6,293 bases of DNA from JBEKVE01 sp049514335 (GTDB lineage Bacteria; Actinomycetota; Acidimicrobiia; Acidimicrobiales; UBA8190), in assembly GCA_049514335.1 (NCBI GenBank), contig JBEKVE010000183.1, positions 1 to 6,293 of the forward strand, in the 5' to 3' direction. The translations under genes and the position numbers were made by a program. Position 1 is the stretch's first letter, and each line of letters starts with the position of its first letter. Under the pieces are notes generated by a model. It had not been told where the DNA came from. It was given only the letters and a program-made list of their open reading frames with translations, and did not search any database. Positions 1 through 5,232 of the stretch are shown piece by piece.

Positions 1-398
1 CCCACCACGTACGCCGACCCCGATACGTCGAGCTCGTACCCCTCGCGGTGCAGCAGGCGCAGCTGACGGGGTCGGGTGCGCTCCATGTCGTTGACGGCGC
101 TGCGGGCGGACTCGAGGTCGTGCAGGGCCCGGCCCCGGTACCGGTCGGGGACCAGGAACTCGGTGATCGACCGGCCGAGCACCTCGTCGCGCGACCATCC
201 GAACAACAGCTCGGCCTGGCGGTTCCACTCCGTGAGCACCCCGTCGCGATCGGTCTCCACGAACGCATCGCGCGCCAGGTCGAGGACCCGTTCGAGGCGT
301 GAGCGCAAGCGGTTGACCGTGAGCTGGCGCTCGCGACCCAGCCGGCCCGTTCGGCCCGTCCGCTGATCGGCGCTCAGGTCCATCACCCGGTCTCGCAC
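1..398 (-). CDS. PAS-domain sensory/signalling protein, N-terminal part (runs off left edge)
   Basis: Reading leftwards from 398 gives about 132 residues without a stop up to the window edge. Residues about 22-42 form a charged, heptad-like helix. A PAS fold follows from about residue 42, with the typical core EWNRQAELLFGWSRDEVLGR (57-76) and then ITEFLVPDRYRGR. PAS domains sense small ligands, redox state or light and pass the signal to an output domain such as a histidine kinase, GGDEF/EAL or phosphatase; that part lies outside the window. The GTG at 398 is preferred because GGGGG (404-408) sits 5 nt upstream. ATG at 383 and GTG at 386 are in-frame alternatives with poorer ribosome sites. 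The absence of N-terminal membrane segments suggests a cytoplasmic sensor. The PAS assignment is firm, but the type of output is unknown. Confidence 0.85.
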   Translation of the reverse strand, partial: MRDRVMDLSADQRTGRTGRLGRERQLTVNRLRSRLERVLDLARDAFVETDRDGVLTEWNRQAELLFGWSRDEVLGRSITEFLVPDRYRGRALHDLESARSAVNDMERTRPRQLRLLHREGYELDVSGSAYVV

Positions 399-468
399 TG
401 TGACCCCCGTGGTGTCGTCCGCGCCGTCCGCGCCGTGTGCTCCCGGTGGGGCGAGGACGACAGCGGTC

Positions 469-485
469 GGGCGGGGCACCCGCCC
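469..485. other. Perfect 7-bp all-GC hairpin
   Basis: GGGCGGG (469-475) and CCCGCCC (479-485) are perfect inverted repeats around the loop GCA. In the predicted PAS transcript the hairpin would lie in the untranslated leader, about 70 nt before the start codon. A second, longer-looped stem lies beside it: GGGGTG 490-495 with CACCCC 515-520. There is no adjacent U-tract on either strand, so a classical terminator is unlikely. It could be an attenuator, an RNA stabiliser or a DNA-level site. Confidence 0.45.
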
Positions 486-536
486 AGGCGGGGTGACTCG
501 GCTGCCGCCAGCGACACCCCACGGACAGAGCCCGCC

Positions 537-565
537 ACGCTACGCGATGTGGTTCATGTGATCAA
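537..565 (-). promoter_or_regulatory. Candidate promoter of the PAS-protein gene
   Basis: On the minus strand TTGATC (565-560) matches the -35 consensus TTGACA at four of six positions. It is followed by exactly 17 nt and then TAGCGT (542-537), which fits the actinobacterial TANNNT -10 form. Transcription would begin near 530 and give a leader of about 130 nt that includes the strong hairpin at 469-485. This is the best-spaced minus-strand promoter I found in the gap, but it is a prediction by eye only. Confidence 0.4.
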
Positions 566-610
566 AGCAACAGATGTGAAGATAGTGAAGACCCCGCTCA
601 GGGGCACGGA

Positions 611-616
611 TACCCT
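611..616 (+). promoter_or_regulatory. Possible -10 element for the MBL gene
   Basis: TACCCT fits TANNNT at the downstream edge of the AT-richer patch. No good -35 lies 16-18 nt upstream, so support is weak. A transcript starting near 623 would have a leader of about 95 nt before the ATG at 717. Confidence 0.2.
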
Positions 617-617
617 G

Positions 618-704
618 GCCGCACCCCCACACTCCGGCGTGGGCGGCCCCTGCGACGTTGCCAGGCCCGGTGGGGGACGGTTGGTCGGTGCGGCGGTTGC
701 CGCC
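618..704 (+). promoter_or_regulatory. Structured leader upstream of the MBL gene, with mutually exclusive pairings
   Basis: Three pairings are visible. GCCGC (618-622) plus CCAC (627-630) pair with GTGG (639-642) plus GCGGC (643-647), with a 4-nt bulge. GCCGCACC (618-625) can instead pair perfectly with GGTGCGGC (687-694). GGCGG (692-696) pairs with CCGCC (700-704) around loop TTG, 12 nt before the ATG. The second pairing competes with both others. Such alternatives can regulate translation, but GC-rich DNA produces them readily, and no known riboswitch class is recognised. Confidence 0.25.
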
Positions 705-716
705 TACGGTGCCGAC

Positions 717-1766
717 ATGGTCCAGGTCACCGGGGTCGCACAGAAAGAGGCGTGGGACCGAGACGTCATGCCACCGGTGGAGCGCGTCCGCCCTGGCCTG
801 TGGTCGATCCCGGTCCCGATCCCCGACAACCCCCTGCGCTACGTCCTCGTCTACGCCTTCGAGCTCGACAACGGCGTGGCCATCGTCGACGCCGGATGGA
901 ACACCGAGGACGCCTGGTCGGCACTGAACCAGGGCCTGGCGGAGGCGGGGGGGTCGATCAGCGACGTCCGGGCCGTGCTCGTCACCCACATCCACCCCGA
1001 CCACTACGGGCTGGCCGGCCGGGTGCGCGAGGAGTCAGGGGCGTGGATCGGCCTGCACCCCGACGACGCCGAGATGCTCCACTCGCGCTACATCGAGACC
1101 GACGACCTCCTGGCGCGCATGCGGGAGTTCCTCCAAGACGCCGGTGTCCCGCCCACCAAGCTCCCCGATCTGAACTTCGCATCGATGATGATCCGGGGTC
1201 AGGTCACCATGGCGGAGCCCGACGTCCTGTTCGAGGACGGCCGACGCGTGGATGTCCCGGGCTGGGATCTCCAGACCGTGTGGACGCCGGGGCACTCACC
1301 GGGACACGTGTGCTTCTACAGCCACGATCACAGGCTCCTGTTGTCGGGCGACCACGTCCTGCCCCGCATCACCCCCAACATCGGGGTCCACACCCAGCAG
1401 TTCCCCAATCCGCTCGGCGAGTACCTCGAGTCGCTGCTCAAGGTCCAGAATCTCGCCGTGGACGAGGTGTTGCCCGCCCACGAGTACCGCTTCGCCGATC
1501 TGCGCAGCCGCCTGGACGAGATCATCACGCACCACGCCGACCGTCTGGCCGAGATCGAAGGGCTGATCGAGCAGCACCCGGGATCGACGGCGTGGGACCT
1601 CTCGGTGCAGCTCAAGTGGTCGCGGCCCTGGCACGAGATCGCCGATTTCATGCAGCGTGCTGCGGTGGGCGAGACGCTGGCCCACATCGTGCTCCTCGAG
1701 AACCACGGGCGGGTACGACGCCAGGGCGCGGCCCCGTCGCGTTTCTTCCTGCCCGACCCGGGCTGA
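717..1766 (+). CDS. MBL-fold metallo-hydrolase with C-terminal winged-helix-like domain
   Basis: The product is about 349 residues, with no signal peptide, so it is probably cytoplasmic. All metal ligands of the metallo-beta-lactamase fold are present: HIHPDH gives H91, H93, D95 and H96; GHSPGH gives H193; SGDH gives D212; and PAHEYR gives H255. This is the two-metal (usually zinc) hydrolase set of the glyoxalase II/LACTB2-like branch rather than a classical beta-lactamase. Residues about 278-342 (HPGSTAWDL, then ETLAHIVLLENHGRVRR) look like the winged helix found behind LACTB2-like domains. The substrate cannot be read from sequence; thioesters, lactones, phosphodiesters and RNA ends are all known for the fold. 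The ATG at 717 lacks a clear ribosome site. TTG at 681 has GGGGGA upstream and ATG at 768 sits just before the conserved VERVRPGLWSIPVP, so the start is uncertain. The Kelch gene follows 76 nt downstream on the same strand. Confidence 0.88.
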   Translation: MVQVTGVAQKEAWDRDVMPPVERVRPGLWSIPVPIPDNPLRYVLVYAFELDNGVAIVDAGWNTEDAWSALNQGLAEAGGSISDVRAVLVTHIHPDHYGLAGRVREESGAWIGLHPDDAEMLHSRYIETDDLLARMREFLQDAGVPPTKLPDLNFASMMIRGQVTMAEPDVLFEDGRRVDVPGWDLQTVWTPGHSPGHVCFYSHDHRLLLSGDHVLPRITPNIGVHTQQFPNPLGEYLESLLKVQNLAVDEVLPAHEYRFADLRSRLDEIITHHADRLAEIEGLIEQHPGSTAWDLSVQLKWSRPWHEIADFMQRAAVGETLAHIVLLENHGRVRRQGAAPSRFFLPDPG

Positions 1767-1842
1767 GGTCGACCGGACCCACGGTCCCTCGTTCGCGAGG
1801 CCCCAAGGTGTAAAAAAGGCGGCCGAGGCAGAGGCAAAGGTC
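1767..1842 (+). other. Spacer between MBL and Kelch genes with two adjacent small hairpins
   Basis: GGACC (1775-1779) pairs with GGTCC (1783-1787) around CAC. CCTCG (1787-1791) pairs with CGAGG (1796-1800) around loop TTCG. The two stems share base 1787, so they abut or exclude each other by one pair. A run of six A (1812-1817) follows, but there is no T-run, so this is not a classical intrinsic terminator for the MBL gene. It may reduce or process readthrough into the Kelch gene. AGAGG at 1830-1834, 8 nt before the GTG at 1843, is the ribosome site that fixes the Kelch start. Confidence 0.45.
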
Positions 1843-3093
1843 GTGGCCACGCACACCCCGCTCGCTCAGCGACTTCCCAAGCTCGAAGCTCGGCACGCAA
1901 CCTCGCGCGCCCGACTCGTGCGGCGGGCGATGGCGGCGCTGGCGGTCGTCTGCGCCTTCCTGCTCCTGGCGGCGGTGCTGACCGTCACCTTCGTGGGGCT
2001 GTCGAGCTCACCGCACCCAACGGCCGGGACACCACCGCGATCCACCGGTGCAGGAGGGCGCACCCCCGGCACCGCTACGACGCCGAAGGTGGCCAGGAGC
2101 ACGGCGTCGACCGGTACTGCATCGACTGGCACCGCGTCGACGCCCGCCGCACCCACCGGCGCCTCCTCGACGGCACCCACGGTGACCTCGACCCTGGCAC
2201 CGTGGCAGCTGCCCGCGCCGATCGAGGGTGAAGCGGTGCTCCCCGGCGCAGCGGGCCACCTCGTCGTCCTCGGGGGTTCGACCTCGAGCGGGGGCCTGGC
2301 CGACGGTGTGTTCACCCTCGACACCGCCACCGGGACGCTCGTGCAGGCGGGCGACCTGCAAAGTCCGGTCTCCGCCAGCGCAGCAGCAGTGATGGGTGGC
2401 CAGGACGTCGTCTTCGGGGGTGCCATGCCCGCACCGCTCGCCACGGTGCAAGGGCTGGCGCTCGCTCGAACGGCTCCGGGGGCGGGGGTGAGCACCACCG
2501 CCGCCACCGTGCTCGGGTCCCTGCCCGCACCGCGCAGCGGCGCCGCCGCCGTGACCGTCGGTGCTGTGACCTATGTGGTCGGCGGGAGCGACGGCACCAC
2601 CCCGGAGCCCGCCGTTCTCGCCACCACCAACGGACGCGTCTTCACCACAGTGGCCACCTTGGCGCAGCCGGTCTCGTTTCCCGGCCTGGCCGCGGTCGGC
2701 GGCAAGCTCTACGTCTTCGGAGGCAAGGCGCTCACCGGCAGCGGGACCGGACACCCCGTGGGCGCCGTCCAGGTCGTCGACCCCGGCGCCGGCACGGCGC
2801 GCCTCGGCGGACTGCTCCCCGAGCCGGTGTGGGGAACCTCGGCGGTCACCATCGGCGGAGACGTCTTTCTCATCGGTGGTGCCACCGCTGCTGCTCCCGA
2901 CGGGGGGGCCGCGCCAGCCACGGACGCGGTGTGGTGGTTCGACCCAGCGACCGCCGCGGTGCGGGTCGTCGGGCACCTGGGCGTGGCGGTGACCATGGCG
3001 GGGGTGGCCGTCGACGGACAGACCGCCTGGGTCGTGGGTGGGGAAGCCGCCGGGGCGCCGCAACCGGTGGTGCAGTCGATCACCGTCGGCTAG
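1843..3093 (+). CDS. Membrane-anchored Kelch-like six-bladed beta-propeller protein
   Basis: The product is about 416 residues. A short basic N-terminus (RARLVRR) precedes one hydrophobic segment at about 30-53 (MAALAVVCAFLLLAAVLTV). With no clear cleavage site this suggests a signal anchor with the C-terminus outside the cell. Residues about 54-120 are a Thr/Ser/Pro/Ala/Gly-rich linker containing short repeats. From W121 to the end, six blades each carry a Kelch-style hydrophobic-GG: VVLGG 141-145, VVFGG 189-193, YVVGG 244-248, YVFGG 290-294, FLIGG 342-346 and WVVGG 396-400. They are spaced 46-55 residues apart, as expected for one blade each. No catalytic residues are apparent, so a binding or scaffolding role outside the membrane is most likely. 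GTG 1843 is chosen for its AGAGG site; ATG 1930 would remove the basic N-terminus. The open frame back to 1657 lies inside the MBL gene and is unlikely to be used. Confidence 0.82.
   Translation: MATHTPLAQRLPKLEARHATSRARLVRRAMAALAVVCAFLLLAAVLTVTFVGLSSSPHPTAGTPPRSTGAGGRTPGTATTPKVARSTASTGTASTGTASTPAAPTGASSTAPTVTSTLAPWQLPAPIEGEAVLPGAAGHLVVLGGSTSSGGLADGVFTLDTATGTLVQAGDLQSPVSASAAAVMGGQDVVFGGAMPAPLATVQGLALARTAPGAGVSTTAATVLGSLPAPRSGAAAVTVGAVTYVVGGSDGTTPEPAVLATTNGRVFTTVATLAQPVSFPGLAAVGGKLYVFGGKALTGSGTGHPVGAVQVVDPGAGTARLGGLLPEPVWGTSAVTIGGDVFLIGGATAAAPDGGAAPATDAVWWFDPATAAVRVVGHLGVAVTMAGVAVDGQTAWVVGGEAAGAPQPVVQSITVG
2107..2151 (+). repeat. 15-bp tandem repeat in the Kelch protein linker
   Basis: TCGACCGGTACTGCA (2107-2121) is followed directly by TCGACTGGCACCGCG (2122-2136), then by a diverged third unit beginning TCGAC at 2137. 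The units encode STGTA, STGTA and a decayed STPAA copy. The repeat keeps the frame, so copy-number change would only alter the length of the flexible linker between membrane and propeller. Confidence 0.65.
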
Positions 3094-3153
3094 GACCCGC
3101 CCGTCTCCTCGACGCCACGGGCCCTGTCTCACAGCCATTCGCGGCATCGTCGG
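3094..3153. other. Convergent gap between Kelch and DedA genes
   Basis: Sixty nt separate two stop codons that face each other. I looked for a bidirectional terminator and found only a 4-bp stem, CTGT (3124-3127) with ACAG (3131-3134), and no T-run. There is no convincing intrinsic terminator here. Rho-dependent termination or overlapping 3' ends are possible. Confidence 0.4.
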
Positions 3154-3876
3154 TCACGGCACCTCTTCGCCCGGAGACGCCTCGGGCTCCGCGCCGGGCG
3201 ACGGGGGCGGGCCCCACTGTCGGCGCTCGCGGCGGCGCCGGACCATCACGTAGGCGACGACGGCGAGCACCACGACGCCCACGATGACGAACGAGAAGGT
3301 GCCGACGGTGCGGGCCACGGCGGTATAGGACGTGCCCGCCGCGTAGCCGATCATGACGAACGTCGTCCCCCACACCACGCCGCCGATGGCGTTGTAGAAC
3401 AGGAACGTCCTGTAGCGCATGGCGCTCATTCCCGACAGGCCGGGGACGAGGGCGCGGGCCAGCGCCACCCACCGGCCCAGGAACACCGCCGGCCCGCCGT
3501 AGCGGGCCAGCAGCTCCTCACCCCGCCGGACCCCGGCGTGGCCCCGCAAGGGCCGGTGCTCGAGGAGAAAGGGGCCGATGAGCTTGCCCACCTCGTAGCC
3601 GACGGAGTCCCCGGCGATCGCACCGCCCACGATGACCACCAGCATGAGCTCGAGGTTGGCGTGTTGCAGCGAGGCGAGCACGCCACCGGCCAGCGCGGCG
3701 GTCTCGCCCGGGACGACGAAACCGAGGAGCACGGCGGCCTCTCCGAACACGAGCAGGCCGCACAGTACGTACGCCCCGGGCCCGTGGAAGTGTTCGAGCC
3801 ATGTGCCGACGCTGGCGAGCACGACCGCCGGTGTGGTCGGTGACGACGCGGCGCTCAGCGCGCCCAGGGCGCCCAT
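3154..3876 (-). CDS. DedA/VTT-family integral membrane protein
   Basis: The product is about 240 residues, usual for DedA. Family marks are visible: a glutamate-bearing hydrophobic segment FGEAAVLLGFVVPGETA (44-60, with P56-G57-E58), GDSVGYEVGKLIG (89-101), and the arginine/proline motif GRWVALARALVPGLSGMS (134-151), which carries the two conserved arginines. Hydrophobic helices follow at about 160-180 and 190-212, ending in a basic cytoplasmic stretch RRRRERR and a Pro/Glu-rich tail. DedA proteins are linked to lipid-carrier (undecaprenyl phosphate) or phospholipid flipping, proton-motive-force homeostasis and envelope stress; which applies here is not visible. ATG 3876 overlaps the end of the upstream gene by 22 nt, suggesting translational coupling. 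GTG 3891 is an alternative. The frame stays open back to 4023, but that part lies inside the upstream gene and shows no family features. Confidence 0.9.
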   Translation of the reverse strand: MGALGALSAASSPTTPAVVLASVGTWLEHFHGPGAYVLCGLLVFGEAAVLLGFVVPGETAALAGGVLASLQHANLELMLVVIVGGAIAGDSVGYEVGKLIGPFLLEHRPLRGHAGVRRGEELLARYGGPAVFLGRWVALARALVPGLSGMSAMRYRTFLFYNAIGGVVWGTTFVMIGYAAGTSYTAVARTVGTFSFVIVGVVVLAVVAYVMVRRRRERRQWGPPPSPGAEPEASPGEEVP

Positions 3877-4292
3877 GACGCGCTGACCCACGTGCGACGA
3901 CGACAGGCGGGACACGTCATGAAACGGGTGTAGCCGCGGCCCGGGCGCCACAGCCACACCGGCAGGTGCAGCAGCGCGAACTCCGACACCCGGACCTCCG
4001 AGCGCGACCCGCACGACGAGCACTCGACGGTGATGGGGCTGAGCAGACTCTGCTGGGCGCCCCCTCCGCCCCCTCCGCCCCCCACGCCGCCCGGGCGTTG
4101 GACGGTCCGCGTCGCGCCACCTGCCGACCGCCTGGTGTGGGGCCTCCCCGCTCCGGCCCTGGCCTCAGGCGAGAACAGGGCGTGCTTGCCGGGCGCGTCG
4201 CACTCCGCGGCGTGACGGGGCCCGTCCTCGTCGCGCTCGGCGGGAGCCCAGAACAGCGCCCGCTTGCCGAGCGGGTCAGGTGCGTCGGTCAT
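3855..4292 (-). CDS. Small double-CxxC (zinc-ribbon-like) protein with duplicated GK(R/H)ALF motif; function unknown
   Basis: I do not recognise a named family for this 145-residue protein. The N-terminal third contains two copies of one motif, PLGKRALFWAP (7-17) and APGKHALFSPEA (33-44), 26 residues apart. A basic, disordered-looking stretch follows, then a polyglycine linker (about 69-78). The compact C-terminal domain has CSSC (91-94) and CPAC (127-130), 33 residues between the pairs, with aromatic/hydrophobic sequence FALLHLPVWLWRPGRGYTRF between them. The cysteines are suited to one zinc ion. The hydrophobic middle may pack against a partner or membrane. ATG 4292 is 31 nt after the parA stop; GTG 4301 is an in-frame alternative. 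Neither has a clear ribosome site. The 3' end overlaps the DedA gene by 22 nt. Placement between parA and dedA suggests a linking or adaptor role, which is inference only. Confidence 0.72.
   Translation of the reverse strand: MTDAPDPLGKRALFWAPAERDEDGPRHAAECDAPGKHALFSPEARAGAGRPHTRRSAGGATRTVQRPGGVGGGGGGGGAQQSLLSPITVECSSCGSRSEVRVSEFALLHLPVWLWRPGRGYTRFMTCPACRRRTWVSASWAPWAR
4059..4083. repeat. C-rich 9-bp repeat encoding the polyglycine linker
   Basis: On the plus strand the block CCCCCTCCG occurs twice in tandem and runs into CCCCCC, giving a pyrimidine-rich, slippage-prone tract. On the coding (minus) strand it is read as a run of glycines inside the small CxxC protein. Changes by whole 9-bp units would keep the frame, while single-base slippage in the C-runs would break it. 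Confidence 0.5.
4173..4277 (-). repeat. Internal 27-bp direct repeat (4173-4199 and 4251-4277)
   Basis: The two 27-nt stretches align without gaps at 22 of 27 positions, and both begin GAACAG and share GCTTGCCG. They are offset by 78 bp, exactly 26 codons, and encode the two GK(R/H)ALF motifs of the small CxxC protein. The differences are scattered and the motif is kept, which suggests an old in-frame duplication maintained by selection on the peptide. Confidence 0.6.
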
Positions 4293-4323
4293 GGGGCGCA
4301 CCGGTCAGACCGTGCCCGGTCGC

Positions 4324-5100
4324 TCAACGGACCGGCCGGGGGTCGGCGTCGAGCTGGCAGGCGATGGCCCGGTAAGCCTCGGCTCCAGGCGAGGACGGCG
4401 CATGCTGGAAGATGCACTGCCCACGCGCCGGCGCTTCGGCGAAGCGGATCGACTTGCGCACCGGGGGCTCCAACAGGGTCAGCCCGTGCCGGGCCCGCAC
4501 CTCGTCGAGCACCTCACGGCCGTGGCGGGTGCGGTCGTCGTACATGGTGGCGATGACGCCGCGCACCCGGACGTCGGCGTTGGCGAACATCCGCACGTCG
4601 TCGATGGTCTCGAGCAGCTGACCCACGCCCCGGTGGCTGAGCGCCTCGCACTGAAGCGGGATCACCACTTCGTTCGACGCCGTCAGGCCGTTGATGGTGA
4701 GCACGCCCAACGAGGGAGGACAGTCGACGAGGACCACGTCGTACTCGTCAGCCACGGTGGACAACGCCATGGCGAGGACGTGCTCTCGTCCGGTGCGGGT
4801 GAGCAGGTGCACCTCGGACCCGGCCAGATCGATGGTGGCGGGCAGGATGTCGAGCCCGTCCACGCCCGACACGACGCGGCGGACATCGGCGGCCTTCATC
4901 TTGCGCACGAACACGTCGTGCAGCGACTGGTGGAGGCTCTCGGGATCGATGCCCACGGAGTACGTCAGGCAGGCCTGCGGGTCGAGGTCGACCAGGAGCA
5001 CCCTGCGGCCCATCTGGGCCAGGGCGAAGCCGAGGGCATGCACCGTCGTCGTCTTGGCGACGCCCCCCTTCTGGTTGGCCACCGCCAGGATGCGCGCCAC
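4324..5100 (-). CDS. parA: ParA/Soj-type P-loop ATPase
   Basis: The product is about 258 residues, the length of chromosomal Soj-like ParA. It has the deviant Walker A QKGGVAKTT (10-18) with signature lysines K11 and K16, the switch/A' motif LLVDLDPQA (D38, D40), and Walker B VVLVDCPPSLGVLT (D126). The ParA stretch VVIPLQCEALSHRGVGQLLE and a basic C-terminal region with RKSIRFAEAP follow. ParA ATPases dimerise on ATP, bind DNA or membrane, and position cargo when a ParB-like partner stimulates hydrolysis. No parB is seen within the window. The usual ParA partner is adjacent, so this may be an orphan ParA serving other cargo. It has no extended N-terminal helix-turn-helix. GTG 5100 is the first possible start, because an in-frame TAG lies only 9 nt upstream. 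No ribosome site precedes it, consistent with a leaderless message. The small CxxC gene starts 31 nt after its stop. The family is secure; the symbol is generic. Confidence 0.9.
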   Translation of the reverse strand: MARILAVANQKGGVAKTTTVHALGFALAQMGRRVLLVDLDPQACLTYSVGIDPESLHQSLHDVFVRKMKAADVRRVVSGVDGLDILPATIDLAGSEVHLLTRTGREHVLAMALSTVADEYDVVLVDCPPSLGVLTINGLTASNEVVIPLQCEALSHRGVGQLLETIDDVRMFANADVRVRGVIATMYDDRTRHGREVLDEVRARHGLTLLEPPVRKSIRFAEAPARGQCIFQHAPSSPGAEAYRAIACQLDADPRPVR

Positions 5101-5232
5101 GCCCGGAGTCTATGCCTCACCTGCCCCGCCGCCCACGGGTCCTCAGCGAAGCGCACCGCCTCGTCGCGCAGCGCACCATCCCCGTCGCGGTGCGTGCCGG
5201 TGCGCCCCCCCGGACACGCCGGCGAGGGGGGC
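5101..5232. other. Gap between marR and parA, with possible GC hairpin after marR
   Basis: No gene is seen in these 132 nt. Just after the marR stop, GGGGGG (5226-5231) can pair with CCCCCC (5206-5211) around a 14-nt loop. There is no T-run, so it is at best an imperfect terminator. GCGCACC/GGTGCG-type inverted segments (about 5150-5205) could fold further. The segment next to parA carries the promoter candidate at 5107-5112. Confidence 0.35.
5107..5112 (-). promoter_or_regulatory. Candidate -10 element for a leaderless parA transcript
   Basis: On the minus strand TAGACT fits TANNNT and is followed by six nt (CCGGGC) and then the GTG at 5100. Transcription would therefore start at or within a base or two of the start codon. 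The lack of a Shine-Dalgarno sequence and the in-frame TAG that overlaps this element agree with leaderless translation, which is common in actinobacteria. The -35 region (TGGGCG, 17 nt upstream) is poor, matching three of six. Confidence 0.45.

Larger units (their letters stand above)
399..716. other. Divergent intergenic control region between PAS and MBL genes
   Basis: This is 318 nt without a convincing gene. The MBL reading frame stays open back to a GTG at 435, but the translated stretch has no family resemblance and resembles random GC-rich translation. The region contains an AT-richer patch at about 541-616, much lower in GC than its surroundings. A minus-strand promoter candidate, a possible plus-strand -10 and several GC-rich hairpins are listed separately. 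ATGTG occurs three times in the patch, at 547, 556 and 574 (spacings 9 and 18), which might be regulator half-sites. That last point is speculative. Confidence 0.6.

Noticed and set aside
435..716. N-terminal extension of the MBL protein back to GTG 435
   Set aside because: The 94 extra residues show no family resemblance, cover the AT-rich patch and hairpins, and would cross the predicted divergent promoter. Conserved MBL sequence begins after 768.
1657..1842. Upstream extension of the Kelch protein into the MBL gene
   Set aside because: It would overlap the MBL coding end by more than 100 nt. GTG 1843 has a well-placed AGAGG site and leaves a normal signal-anchor N-terminus.
2008..3147. 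Long minus-strand open frame (379 codons) opposite the Kelch gene
   Set aside because: The translation is low-complexity Arg/Gly/His-rich with no domain, while the plus strand encodes six regular propeller blades. It is a GC-bias shadow.
3877..4023. 49-residue N-terminal extension of the DedA protein
   Set aside because: It lies inside the CxxC protein gene and overlaps its conserved cysteine domain. DedA length and features are complete from 3876.
5101..5232. Possible extra small gene between marR and parA
   Set aside because: No frame has a start with a ribosome site and plausible protein sequence. The content is GCG/CAC repeats able to form hairpins.
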